The position numbers were made by a program, and so were the translations under genes. Of a DNA stretch of 52,038 bases, positions 1-8,556 are shown one piece after another (position 1 is the first letter of the stretch; the number at the start of each line of letters is the position of its first letter). The stretch is from AWTP1-13 sp041288195 (GTDB lineage: Bacteria > Pseudomonadota > Alphaproteobacteria > Rhizobiales > Hyphomicrobiaceae): assembly GCA_041288195.1 (NCBI GenBank), contig JBGGME010000161.1, forward strand, positions 1 through 52,038. The letters are read 5' to 3'. The notes beneath the pieces were generated by a model. The model made no database searches, had not been told where the DNA came from, and saw only the letters and a program-made list of their open reading frames with translations.

Positions 1-1068
1 GACGGCCAGCATGCCCGGCTTGCCCCTGTCCGTGACGGTATGCGGATAGACGCCGCTCTCGCCGTTGGCGCGCACCAGCCGCGACACCGGCGTCCAGAAG
101 GCGTTGTTGCGATTGGAGCTCACGACGAAGCCGCCGGCAGACTTGCCGAGGTCGATGCCGTCGCCGGTGTTGCCGTCGGCGGCGGCGGACGCATCGCCGG
201 CCTCGACCGGCAGCAACTCGCGGCGCAGCCGGTCGCTGTGCGAGAACCCACCTGAAGCCAGGACGACGCCGAGCCGCGCTCCAATCGACATCGCCTCGCC
301 CGAGGCGGTGCGCACCTCGATGCCGACCACTGCCTTGCCGTCCCGCCTCAGTCCCGTGACCGTCGTGCCGAGCAGGATCGGGACATCCAAGTCCAGCAGC
401 GACTTGACGAGGCGGCCGGCGAGCGCGTTGCCGAGCACGAGGCTCGTCCCCCGGTGGAAGCGCATGCGATCGGCGCCATAGCCGGCGACGAGGCGCGCAA
501 CGCGCAGCGCCGAGCGCGCCGACTTGAAGACATTGCGGAAGTGCACGATGTCGGCGCGCGCCACCATCATGCCGCCGAACAGCGTGAACTCCGGCAGCGG
601 CGGCCGCAGCTTGGGGAACCAGTCCCCGAGCTCGCGCGCATCGAACGGGACCGGCTCCAGCACGCGCCCGCGCAGCGTCGCCCCGGGCACGTCGGGGTAG
701 TAGTCGGGATAGAACGGCACGGGTGTCAGGCGCACGCTGGTGTGGCTCTCGAGGTATTCGATCGCTTTGGGCGCCTCGGCGAGGTAGCGCGCGCGCAGGT
801 CCGCCCCCTCGGGTGTGCCGACGACGGTCTCGAGGTAGTTGGCCGCCTGCGCTGGCGTATCGTCGGCACCCACCAGCGACCGCTTGGTGGTGTTGGGCGC
901 CCACACCATGCCGCCGGAGATTGCCGTCGTGCCGCCGACGAGCGGCGTCTTCTCGATCACGATGCTCTTGAGCCCGCGCGTGGCGGCGACCGCAGCCGCC
1001 GTCATGCCGCCGGCTCCGGCGCCGATCACGACGACGTCATACTCGCTCGCAGCGGCTGCCTGCGGCAT
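1..1068 (-). CDS. FAD-dependent oxidoreductase (flavoprotein dehydrogenase), partial
   Basis: The minus-strand reading frame starts at ATG 1068 and runs off the left edge, giving about 356 residues of a protein that is usually near 560. The N-terminus carries a dinucleotide-binding fold with VVVIGAGAGG at about residues 13-22, followed by EKTPLVGGTTAISGG, as in FAD-dependent fumarate reductase and 3-ketosteroid-dehydrogenase-like enzymes. Further on GDGIDLGKSAGG is the second FAD-contacting segment of that family. The enzyme should oxidise or desaturate an organic substrate with FAD. The substrate cannot be told, because the C-terminal catalytic part is missing. No partner gene is visible; the next gene is divergent. 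Confidence 0.85.
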   Translation of the reverse strand, partial: MPQAAAASEYDVVVIGAGAGGMTAAAVAATRGLKSIVIEKTPLVGGTTAISGGMVWAPNTTKRSLVGADDTPAQAANYLETVVGTPEGADLRARYLAEAPKAIEYLESHTSVRLTPVPFYPDYYPDVPGATLRGRVLEPVPFDARELGDWFPKLRPPLPEFTLFGGMMVARADIVHFRNVFKSARSALRVARLVAGYGADRMRFHRGTSLVLGNALAGRLVKSLLDLDVPILLGTTVTGLRRDGKAVVGIEVRTASGEAMSIGARLGVVLASGGFSHSDRLRRELLPVEAGDASAAADGNTGDGIDLGKSAGGFVVSSNRNNAFWTPVSRLVRANGESGVYPHTVTDRGKPGMLAV

Positions 1069-1370
1069 GCCCGGCTCACTCTCTGGCGATGTGCTGCCAC
1101 TTTCATCGGGGCGTTGCCGAAAGGCAAGCATGGTGGTCAAACGCGCCACAGTTCCGCGTTTCCGAGCCTGGCGCCATTGATCCGCCGCGACCCGGCGTCA
1201 GGTGGGACCTGCCGGCAACCCTTGCTATCCTGGCCGTGAACGAGTCGACGGCCGCCGGAGGCGGCGCCTTCAGCGTGGACAAGTTGATGCGGGGGCAGGA
1301 CGACTGATCACGTTTCCCTGTTTCGTTCGAGGACAGAGGGCAGGAGTTTCGTTCCGGCCAAGCTGGTGAG
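1069..1370. other. Divergent intergenic region, no gene supported
   Basis: This 302-base stretch separates the FAD dehydrogenase from the TonB-like gene. One short open frame (1089-1307) has no recognisable domain and no convincing ribosome site. Promoters for both genes presumably lie here, but I see no clear -35/-10 pair or operator. Confidence 0.5.
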
Positions 1371-2279
1371 ATGAGCACGGAGCCGAAAGCGCAGACGCCA
1401 AGTCGCGAGCCAGCGGGCCCCTACCGCTCGCTCGCCATGCGTCGCGCCGACCAGCGCCGGTTCTATGTTCTGCTCGGCTGCGCCGCGCTGGTGCATGCCT
1501 CCCTCATCATCGGCTTCGTCACCTCCGCGCCGCGCGTCATGGGCGAGCGCTCCGGCCAGCCCGACGGCATCAGCGTCATGATCGTCGATGCCGCCGATCT
1601 CGAGAGCAAGACGACGGTGCCGCTCGACTCGGCCCCGCCCGGCATGACCGGCAGCGTTGCCCCGCCGCCCTCGCCGACCAGGCCGCAAAGCGAGCCGCCG
1701 CCGCCGTCAGAGGCGCCCGAGCCGCCCAAGTCTGAGCCCAAGCCCGAGCCCAAGCCGAAGGAAGCGGCGGTACGCCCCGTCGAGCAGGAGAAGCCATCGC
1801 CTCTACCCGCACTGGAGGCGGCGGCCAAGGAGACCCCCGCCAAGGAGAGGCCCGCTGAAGAGAGCGCCACCCCGCCCCCTCCCGCACCCAAGAGCAAGCC
1901 CAAGACGCAGGCCAAGGCCCAGGACCCGCTGCAGCTCAGCATGCCTGAGTTCGCGATGCCGCCGGGCGGCCTCGGCGCTGCCGTCTCCCGCCCGCCCGGC
2001 ATCACCCGCTCGGGCGAGAACGACGACTTCGCGCGCGGCGTCATTCGCGCCCTGCGCCAGACCATGCCCGCCCCGTCCGGCGTGCGCGGGCGCGTCACCG
2101 TCCGGCTCCTGCTCAACGACAACGGCAACCTCGTCGAGGTCGCGCTGTTGAGAGCGGCCGACGACCCGATCCTCACCCAGAGCATCGTGTTCGCCGTCCG
2201 CCAGGCGAGCTTCCCCTTCCCGCCCGCCGGCGCCAATCTCGCCGACCGCACGTTCATGGTCACCTACATCTACCGCTGA
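1371..2279 (+). CDS. TonB-like / TolA-like C-terminal domain protein
   Basis: The 302-residue protein has the architecture of an energy-transducing TonB-family protein. There is a cytoplasmic N-terminus, one membrane segment at about residues 31-50, a long periplasmic spacer rich in Pro, Lys and Glu (about 85-185, with PEPKPEPKPKE-type runs), and a compact C-terminal domain from about 215 to 302. Such proteins couple the proton-motive force to outer-membrane transport or stabilise the envelope. No exbB, exbD or receptor gene lies nearby, so it may use distant partners or act as a TolA-like linker. The ATG at 1371 gives a sensible short cytoplasmic tail. Confidence 0.75.
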   Translation: MSTEPKAQTPSREPAGPYRSLAMRRADQRRFYVLLGCAALVHASLIIGFVTSAPRVMGERSGQPDGISVMIVDAADLESKTTVPLDSAPPGMTGSVAPPPSPTRPQSEPPPPSEAPEPPKSEPKPEPKPKEAAVRPVEQEKPSPLPALEAAAKETPAKERPAEESATPPPPAPKSKPKTQAKAQDPLQLSMPEFAMPPGGLGAAVSRPPGITRSGENDDFARGVIRALRQTMPAPSGVRGRVTVRLLLNDNGNLVEVALLRAADDPILTQSIVFAVRQASFPFPPAGANLADRTFMVTYIYR

Positions 2280-2341
2280 GGGCAGCCGCGGCGCCTGTTG
2301 CGTGCAGGCCCGATCCAGCGCCGCCTTCGGAGCCTCGAGCC

Positions 2342-3568
2342 TCAGTCCAGCACGTGGCACAGCATGCCGTCGGCGAGCTGGGGCTCGAACCAGGTCGACC
2401 GCGGCGGCACGACGAGCCCCGCGTCCGCCACCGCCATCAGATCGTCCATGGTCGTGGGAAACAGCGCGAACGCCACCGCCATCTCGCCCGAGTTGACGCG
2501 CCGTTCCAGCTCGCCCAGGCCGCGCCCGCCACCGACGAAATCGATGCGCCCGTCGTTCGCTGGGTCGGTGACGCCCAGGACCGGCTCGATCAGGTTGCGG
2601 TGGAGCAGCGTGATCGCAAGCCGCCCGATCGGGTCCTTGTCGGGCACGAGCTCGCTGGTGAGCCGCAACCGATACCAGCGCCCGCCGAGGAACATGCCGA
2701 ACTCGGGCGCAGCGGCGGGACGCACCGGAGAGGACGAGGCGACGACTGCGAAGCGCGCCTCGATCTCGGCCAGCAGCTGCTCGGGCGTGCGGCCGTTGAG
2801 ATCGCGGACGACGCGGTTGCAGTCGAGGATCGTCATCTCGTGGTGGGGGAAGATCACGGAGAGCACATACCCGTGCGCGCCCTCGCCCTGGCCGCCTCGC
2901 GCCGCGGCGACGCGCGCCGCTGCGGCTGCACGATGGTGGCCGACCGCAATATAGAGCGCGGGCAGCGCATCGAACCGCTGCGTCAGCTCCTCGATCACCG
3001 GCGCATCGCCGATCACCCACAGCTGGTGGGTGACGTCGTCGTCGGCCGTCACCGCGACATCGGGATCGCGCTCGGTCAGCCGCTTGAGCAAGGTGTCGAG
3101 CTCGGGCGCGTGTGGATAGGCCATCGTCACCGGCCCGCTCTGGAGATCGAGCGCCTCGATCTGATCGACGCGATCCTGCTCCTTGGCCGGCGTCGTCGGG
3201 GCGTGCCGGCGGATGCGACCGCTCGTGTAGTCGGCGAGCGATGCGATGCACGCCAGGCCCGTCTGCCGCCCGCCTTGCCAGGTGACGCGGTAGGCATAGC
3301 AGTGGGGATTGGCGTCGCGCATCAGCACGCCCTCGCCGATCATGCGCTCGAGGTTCTCGGCCGCCGTTGCGTGCACCGCCTTGCCATAGGGATCGGTCCC
3401 CTCCGGCAGGTCGATCTCGGCCCTGGAGACGTGCAGGAAGCTCCAGGGCTTGCCGTTGGCGCGCTGGCGTGCCTCCGCGCTCGACAGCGTGTCGTAGGGC
3501 GACGCGATCACCTCGCGGCAGCGCGTGGGCACGGGGCGAAGCGCACGCAATGGACGGATCAGCGTCAT
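2342..3568 (-). CDS. DUF1015 family protein
   Basis: The 408-residue protein starts MTLIRPLRALRP and includes VIASPYDTLS, LERMIGEG and IAVGHHRAAA, which are hallmarks of the DUF1015 family (conserved, often near serine-metabolism genes). Its biochemical role is not established. I chose ATG 3568 because a GGGAG ribosome site lies 6 bases upstream. An alternative ATG at 3574 directly abuts that site and is less likely. It lies 101 bases downstream of serB on the same strand, so co-transcription with ppa-serB is plausible. The family link to serine metabolism is remembered knowledge, not shown here. Confidence 0.85.
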   Translation of the reverse strand: MTLIRPLRALRPVPTRCREVIASPYDTLSSAEARQRANGKPWSFLHVSRAEIDLPEGTDPYGKAVHATAAENLERMIGEGVLMRDANPHCYAYRVTWQGGRQTGLACIASLADYTSGRIRRHAPTTPAKEQDRVDQIEALDLQSGPVTMAYPHAPELDTLLKRLTERDPDVAVTADDDVTHQLWVIGDAPVIEELTQRFDALPALYIAVGHHRAAAAARVAAARGGQGEGAHGYVLSVIFPHHEMTILDCNRVVRDLNGRTPEQLLAEIEARFAVVASSSPVRPAAAPEFGMFLGGRWYRLRLTSELVPDKDPIGRLAITLLHRNLIEPVLGVTDPANDGRIDFVGGGRGLGELERRVNSGEMAVAFALFPTTMDDLMAVADAGLVVPPRSTWFEPQLADGMLCHVLD

Positions 3569-3669
3569 GTGCATCTCCCGCTTTTCTTTTTGGTTTTGCA
3601 CCGTTTAGCGGCAGCGCCCGAAGCTTGCAACCGCCGCAAGGTAGAGTGCTTAGCCCCCAGCTGCGCGCG

Positions 3670-4584
3670 TCAGGCGAACTCCGCCCGCGTGTAGCCCTGC
3701 AGATAGAGCAGCGCGGTCAAATCGCCGTGCGCGATGGACGCCGCCGCCTCGGCCATGACGATCGGCTTGGCGCGGAAGGCGACGCCCAGGCCCGCCGCCT
3801 TGATCATGGCGAGATCGTTGGCGCCGTCGCCCACCGCCATCGTCAGCGCGGGCTCGAGCGCGCGCTGACGCGCAAGCCGCTCGAGCGCCGCGAGCTTGGC
3901 CTCGCGCCCGAGGATGGGCTCGGCCACCGTTCCGCCGATCCTGCCGCCCGCCACCTCGAGCGTGTTGGCCTGCTGCAGATCGAAGCCCAGCCGCCCGGCG
4001 ATGCGCTCGGTGAAGTACGTGAAGCCGCCCGAGACCAGCGCGCAGGTGGCGCCGCCCTTGCGCATGGTCGCAATCAGGGTCGCGGCGCCCGGCATCAGCG
4101 TCACGCGCTGGTAGACACGCTCGAGCACGTCGGCGTCCAGGCCGCGCAAGAGCCCAACCCGCTCCTTCAGCGCCGCCGCGAAATCGAGCTCGCCGCGCAT
4201 GGCCCGCGCCGTGATATCGGAAATGCGCGCGCCGAGACCGGCGATGTCGGCGATCTCGTCGAGGCATTCCTGCTCGATGATGGTCGACTCCATGTCCGCC
4301 ACCAGCAGCCGCTTGCGGCGGGATGCCAGGTCGGCCGGCACCACGTTGACATCGACCGGCCTCGGCGCCAGGGCGGCCGCAACGCTCGCCTTGAGCGCCT
4401 CGCGCCCCATCCCCGGTTCCGTTGCGAGCACGGCCTCCCACGCCTCGCCCGCGCCGAGCCATCGCTCCCTAGCGATCGCGGCGGGGGCCAGCACGGCCCG
4501 CGCAAGCTCGACCGCGGAGGCGTCGAGGACGCCGGCGCCGGGAACTGCGGTCAGGACGAGGGCATGGCCTGCGGCTTGCGACAT
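3670..4584 (-). CDS. serB: Phosphoserine phosphatase SerB
   Basis: The protein (304 residues) removes phosphate from O-phospho-L-serine, the last step of serine synthesis. It has an N-terminal regulatory region followed by a HAD phosphatase domain: motif I LLVADMEST at about 94-101, the conserved IEQECLDEIADIAG and RAMRGELDFAAALKERVGLLRGL segments, motif II VSGGFTYF, and motif IV VGDGANDLAMIKAAGLGVAF. The motif I residue that normally reads Asp (DxDST) is Glu99 here, while the nucleophile Asp97 is kept. The start ATG 4584 has AGGAGAGG just upstream and follows the ppa stop by only 7 bases, so the two form an operon. Confidence 0.93.
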   Translation of the reverse strand: MSQAAGHALVLTAVPGAGVLDASAVELARAVLAPAAIARERWLGAGEAWEAVLATEPGMGREALKASVAAALAPRPVDVNVVPADLASRRKRLLVADMESTIIEQECLDEIADIAGLGARISDITARAMRGELDFAAALKERVGLLRGLDADVLERVYQRVTLMPGAATLIATMRKGGATCALVSGGFTYFTERIAGRLGFDLQQANTLEVAGGRIGGTVAEPILGREAKLAALERLARQRALEPALTMAVGDGANDLAMIKAAGLGVAFRAKPIVMAEAAASIAHGDLTALLYLQGYTRAEFA

Positions 4585-4591
4585 CCTCTCC

Positions 4592-5116
4592 TCACTTCGC
4601 GCGCTCGATGGCTTCGCGGATGAAGCGCTTGGCCTCCTCCGCGTCGCCCCAGCCCAGCAACTTCACCCACTTGCCGGGCTCCAGGTCCTTGTAGTGCTCG
4701 AAGAAGTGCTGCACCTGCTCCAGTGTGATGCGGGGCAGGTCCGTGTAGTTGGCGACGTGCTCGTAGCGCTTGGTCAGCTTCGGCGTCGGCACGGCCAGGA
4801 TCTTCTCGTCGCCCCCGGCATCGTCCTCCATCTTGAGCACGCCGATGGGGCGCACGTTGATCACCGCGCCCGGCACGATCGGCCGCGTATTGGCCACCAG
4901 CACGTCGATGGGATCGCCGTCCTCCGACAGGGTGTGGGGCACGAACCCGTAGTTGCCGGGGTAGCGCATGGGCGTGTGCAGGAACCGGTCGACGACGAGG
5001 GTGCCGGCCGCCTTGTCCATCTCGTACTTGATGGGCTCGCCGCCGATCGGCACCTCGACGATGACGTTGACGTCCTGCGGGGGGTCGATGCCGACTTTGA
5101 TGGCGTCGATGCGCAT
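4592..5116 (-). CDS. ppa: Inorganic pyrophosphatase
   Basis: The 174-residue protein hydrolyses pyrophosphate in the cytoplasm and so pulls biosynthetic reactions forward. Family-I signatures are present: YEMDKAAGTLVVDRFL, the YPGNYGFVPHTL block, the metal-binding segment EDGDPIDVLV, and VHDLP-like FFEHYKDLEPGKWVK near the C-terminus. The length is normal for a bacterial family-I enzyme. ATG 5116 (MRIDAIKVGI) is chosen because GAGGAGAG lies about 5 bases upstream; an in-frame upstream extension lacks family similarity. It heads the ppa-serB pair. Confidence 0.95.
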   Translation of the reverse strand: MRIDAIKVGIDPPQDVNVIVEVPIGGEPIKYEMDKAAGTLVVDRFLHTPMRYPGNYGFVPHTLSEDGDPIDVLVANTRPIVPGAVINVRPIGVLKMEDDAGGDEKILAVPTPKLTKRYEHVANYTDLPRITLEQVQHFFEHYKDLEPGKWVKLLGWGDAEEAKRFIREAIERAK

Positions 5117-5463
5117 ACACTCTCTCCTCGGCGAGGCCACCCCGCCGCCACGTCCCTGCACGCTCAACCCTTAGGCCGGGCCGGCAGCCCCCGGCAAGTC
5201 GGGCCTCGCGCCATGGGCGATTGCCGGTTGCGCTGAAGCGGCCCGATACCGAAATAGATGCTCATGCAGTTCATCTTGGCCATGCTATTCTGCTGCGAGA
5301 TCCCCGATGGTGGCCTATCCAGAAAAGGCACTCGCAAGCATTTGCTGATAGTAACCCCGCAGCATGGTCGCCGCAGCTTGACTCTCGCGACACGCATAGC
5401 AAATGTCCCGCGCAAACAAGGACTTTGCGCCGGGCTCCGACCAGGCAAGGCATAGGCCAGGCT
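5117..5463. other. Divergent intergenic region between ppa and accA
   Basis: The 347-base gap should carry promoters for both divergent genes. In-frame extensions of both genes run into it but show no family similarity. Besides a weak candidate promoter for accA, I see nothing I can support. Confidence 0.5.
5378..5406 (+). promoter_or_regulatory. Weak candidate promoter for accA
   Basis: TTGACT (5378-5383) is followed after 17 bases by AAATGT (5401-5406), 58 bases upstream of the accA start. The -35 is good and the -10 is poor, so this is only a suggestion. Confidence 0.25.
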
Positions 5464-6438
5464 ATGGACCAATCCGCTACCGTTCGCACCTATCTCGATT
5501 TCGAGAAGCCGATCGCCGAGCTCGAGAGCAAGGTGAGCGAGCTCAAGACCGCCAACAGCGGCGAGCACGCCTCCACCTCCATTGCCGAGGAGGTGACCAA
5601 GCTGCAGCAGAAGGCGCAGCAGGCGCTGGTCGACACCTACTCCAAGCTCACCCCCTGGCAGAAGACGCAGGTTGCGCGCCACCCCGACCGGCCGCATTGC
5701 CTCGACTACGTGCGCGAGCTGATCGAGGACTTCACGCCGCTGGCCGGCGACCGCTATTTCGCCGAGGACGCCGCCATCATGGGCGGTCTCGGCCGCTTCC
5801 GCGATCGCCCCGTCGTTGTGATCGGCAACGAGAAGGGCTCCGACACCGAGAGCCGCATCCGCCACAACTTCGGCATGGCGCGGCCGGAGGGCTATCGCAA
5901 GGCCGTGCGGCTGATGGACCTTGCCGACAAGTTCGGCCTGCCGGTGATCACGCTCGTCGACACCGCCGGCGCCTATCCCGGCATCGAGGCCGAGGAGCGC
6001 GGACAGGCCGAGGCCATCGCCCGCTCCACCGACCGCTGCCTTGCCCTCGGCGTGCCGATGGTGACCGTCGTCACCGGCGAAGGCGGCTCCGGCGGCGCAA
6101 TAGCGATTGCCACCGGCAACCGCGTGCTGATGCTCGAGCACTCGATCTACACGGTGGCCTCGCCCGAGGCGGCAGCCTCCATCCTGTGGCGCGACTCGGC
6201 GCGCGCTATCGACGCCGCAACCAGCATGAAGATCACCGCCCAGGACCTCAAGACGCTGGGCGTCATCGATGTCATCATCACCGAGCCCGTCGGCGGCGCC
6301 CATCGCGACCCCGAGATGACGTTCCGGCGAACCGGGGATGCCATTGCCAGGGCGCTCGGCGAGTTTGCGGGCATGAGCGCGGAAGCGATCCGCCGCAAGC
6401 GCCACGAGAAGTTCCTGGAGATTGGTCGCAACCTCTAG
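5464..6438 (+). CDS. accA: Acetyl-CoA carboxylase carboxyltransferase subunit alpha
   Basis: AccA pairs with AccD to move the carboxyl group from carboxybiotin to acetyl-CoA, making malonyl-CoA for fatty-acid synthesis. The 324-residue protein has the N-terminal coiled region (YLDFEKPIAELESKV), ARHPDRPHCLDYV, the GDRYFAEDAAIMGGLGRF block, RNFGMA-type RHNFGMARPEGYRKA, the DTAGAYPG loop, and GEGGSGGAIAIA, which forms the oxyanion/CoA site. ATG 5464 fits the family N-terminus (MDQSATVRTYLDFE); the frame stays open upstream but without homology. accD is not in the window, as is common. Confidence 0.96.
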   Translation: MDQSATVRTYLDFEKPIAELESKVSELKTANSGEHASTSIAEEVTKLQQKAQQALVDTYSKLTPWQKTQVARHPDRPHCLDYVRELIEDFTPLAGDRYFAEDAAIMGGLGRFRDRPVVVIGNEKGSDTESRIRHNFGMARPEGYRKAVRLMDLADKFGLPVITLVDTAGAYPGIEAEERGQAEAIARSTDRCLALGVPMVTVVTGEGGSGGAIAIATGNRVLMLEHSIYTVASPEAAASILWRDSARAIDAATSMKITAQDLKTLGVIDVIITEPVGGAHRDPEMTFRRTGDAIARALGEFAGMSAEAIRRKRHEKFLEIGRNL

Positions 6439-6557
6439 GCGTGCTGCCCAATCGCACAATCGCCCAATTCCCGCCCATAGGCGGCCTTGCTCATCGCTAA
6501 GGTGCCACACACCGGCAGAAAGATCGCCGGGGGATGGAATGTGGGGTTTTCTCCGCG

Positions 6558-6573
6558 TTAAGTGGATGTTAAC
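6558..6573. promoter_or_regulatory. Full CtrA-type binding box upstream of the L,D-transpeptidase cluster
   Basis: The sequence TTAA (6558-6561), seven bases (6562-6568), then TTAAC (6569-6573) matches the TTAA-N7-TTAAC consensus recognised by the alphaproteobacterial cell-cycle regulator CtrA. It ends 46 bases before the start of the first L,D-transpeptidase gene. A GANTC site (GAATC, 6580-6584), the target of CcrM methylation, lies 6 bases downstream. Binding is inferred from sequence only. Confidence 0.6.
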
Positions 6574-6619
6574 CTTTATGAATCATTGGTGATCTGCGCA
6601 CACCTGGGGCACTGAGGGT

Positions 6620-7606
6620 ATGAGTCGGATCATCCTGGGCAAACTGCTTTGGCGCGCCTGCCGGGCACTGCCGCCGCTCGCGGCGGCTCTGGTATTGGCG
6701 TCCTGCGCCAGTGGCCCCGAGATCGTCGCGCCGCACCTGCGTCCGCTGCCGAAGGACACCATGATGCTCCTCGGCAAGAAGGGCATGGACGCGCAGACGC
6801 CGATCTTCATCCGCATCTTCAAGGAAGACTCGGAGCTCGAGGTCTGGAAGCAGCGCGACGACGGCCGCTACTACCACTTCAAGACCTATCCCGTTTGCAA
6901 CTGGTCGGGAGAGCTCGGCCCCAAGCTCCAGCAGGGCGACCGCCAGGCGCCCGAGGGCTTCTACACGATCACGCGCGAGCAGATGAACCCGGACTCCAAG
7001 TATCATCTGGCGATGAACCTGGGCTACCCCAACGCCTATGATCGCTCGCACCGGCGCACCGGCGAGTTCCTGATGATCCACGGCAAGTGCAAGTCGGCCG
7101 GCTGCTACGCCATGACCGACGCGCTGATGGAGGAAATCTACGCCATGGCGCGCGAGTCCTTCCTGGGCGGCCACGACGGCTTCCAGGTGCACGCCTTCCC
7201 GTTCCGCATGACGGACGAGAACATGGCCCGCTACGCGAGCCACGAGGCCTATCCGTTCTGGAGGACCTTGAAGGAAGGCTACGACTACTTCGAGCTGACG
7301 CGGCAGGTGCCGGCGGTGGCCGTCTGCAGCCGGCGCTACCACGTCAATGTCGCCTTCCGCGGCAACGCCACCCGGCTCGATCCCGAGGGCGCCTGCCCGA
7401 TCTTCGTCAAGCCGAGGCCGGACCCCTTCAGGCCCAAGCCCGGCGAGCAGATCGCCGAGCAGCGCATCATCGTGCCGGGACCGAAGACGCGCGGCCTGGC
7501 GAGCTACGACGACGGCACGCAGCGCTCGGGCCTGATGTCGACCGGCACCATCGGCCAGTCCGCGCCCGCCCCCGTGCCGAGCATGGGCCTCGCCCCCAAC
7601 CGGTGA
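6620..7606 (+). CDS. L,D-transpeptidase (YafK/YkuD type), lipoprotein, paralogue 1
   Basis: The 328-residue protein is a murein L,D-transpeptidase homologue. A lipoprotein signal peptide ends in the lipobox LASC, so Cys29 should be lipidated and the enzyme anchored in the envelope. The catalytic YkuD domain spans roughly 55-220, with His154 in MIHGKC and the nucleophile Cys162 in the SAGCYAM motif. Such enzymes form 3-3 peptidoglycan crosslinks or attach proteins to the wall. It is the first of three adjacent paralogues, all sharing the YPVC-WSG-LGPK and QAPEGFYT blocks. A CtrA-type box precedes it. The tail (about 270-328) is basic and Pro-rich and has no known domain. Confidence 0.88.
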   Translation: MSRIILGKLLWRACRALPPLAAALVLASCASGPEIVAPHLRPLPKDTMMLLGKKGMDAQTPIFIRIFKEDSELEVWKQRDDGRYYHFKTYPVCNWSGELGPKLQQGDRQAPEGFYTITREQMNPDSKYHLAMNLGYPNAYDRSHRRTGEFLMIHGKCKSAGCYAMTDALMEEIYAMARESFLGGHDGFQVHAFPFRMTDENMARYASHEAYPFWRTLKEGYDYFELTRQVPAVAVCSRRYHVNVAFRGNATRLDPEGACPIFVKPRPDPFRPKPGEQIAEQRIIVPGPKTRGLASYDDGTQRSGLMSTGTIGQSAPAPVPSMGLAPNR

Positions 7607-8484
7607 GCCCGCGTCCGCAGCCCCCACGTGCCTGGCGAGCGCTGGTCCTGCGCAGGTTGTGGCTGGGCCTCGCGGTGTTTGCGGCCGCCGCCGGCGCCAT
7701 CCTCGCCGCACGCCACTGGCTCATCGACTGGGACGCTATCGCCATCGACGCCGAGCGCGACCGCCGTCTGGCGCTGGCATCGGCAGGCACGCCGCTCGCC
7801 GGCACTCCCGACCTCGCCGACCTTCCCGGCCGGCTCGCCGCCCAAGGCCTCAGCCTCGGCGCCCCGGTCTTCATCCGCATCTTCAAGCGCGAGTTCGAGC
7901 TCGAACTCTGGATGAAGCGGGAGGAGCGCTTCCACCTGCTCGCCACCTACCCCGTCTGCCGCTGGTCGGGCACGCTCGGCCCCAAGCTGCGGGAGGGCGA
8001 CCACCAGGCACCCGAGGGCTTCTACACGGTGGATGCCGCCGCGCTGAACCCGGCGAGCCGCTGGCACCGCTCCTTCAACCTGGGCTTTCCCAACGCCTTC
8101 GACCGCGCCCACAACCGCACCGGCTCCTTCGTCATGGTGCACGGCGGCTGCGGCTCGATTGGCTGCTTTGCCATGACGGACCCGGTGGTTGACGAGATCT
8201 GGCGCCTGGTGACGGCAGCGCTCAAGGCGGGCCAGCCCCGGTTTCATGTGCACGTCTTCCCGTTCCGGATGACCGAGGAGAACCTGGCCAGCCGCGAGCA
8301 TCAGTCCTGGGTCCCGTTCTGGCGCACCCTCAAGCAGGGGTACGACGCCTTCCAGACGGCCAGGCTGCCGCCGCGCATTGCCGTCTGCGGGGGCACCTAC
8401 AGCTTCGCCCCGGCTGTGCCGCCGAGCGACGGCAGCCACGAGATCGCAAAGGGTTGCCTAAGCTTAACGGGCGGCACGGGTTGA
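7603..8484 (+). CDS. L,D-transpeptidase (YafK/YkuD type), membrane-anchored, paralogue 2
   Basis: The second tandem paralogue begins at GTG 7603, which overlaps the stop of the first gene as GTGA, implying translational coupling. The 293-residue product has a basic N-terminus and one hydrophobic segment at about 19-37 that serves as signal anchor. The YkuD domain follows with catalytic His180 (MVHGGC) and Cys188 (SIGCFAM). No ATG start exists between the previous stop and the domain, which supports the GTG choice. Its role is probably peptidoglycan crosslinking or remodelling in the periplasm, alongside paralogues 1 and 3. Confidence 0.85.
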   Translation: MSPRPQPPRAWRALVLRRLWLGLAVFAAAAGAILAARHWLIDWDAIAIDAERDRRLALASAGTPLAGTPDLADLPGRLAAQGLSLGAPVFIRIFKREFELELWMKREERFHLLATYPVCRWSGTLGPKLREGDHQAPEGFYTVDAAALNPASRWHRSFNLGFPNAFDRAHNRTGSFVMVHGGCGSIGCFAMTDPVVDEIWRLVTAALKAGQPRFHVHVFPFRMTEENLASREHQSWVPFWRTLKQGYDAFQTARLPPRIAVCGGTYSFAPAVPPSDGSHEIAKGCLSLTGGTG

Positions 8485-8556
8485 GTTGGACCCGCCGCGA
8501 CCTTATGGCCGAGGGCTTGCCCAAATTATGCTCGAGTTGAAAGTAAAGCATACCCG

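Noticed and set aside
1089..1307. 72-residue frame before the TonB-like gene
   Set aside because: There is no recognisable domain, no ribosome site, and it sits in a probable promoter region.
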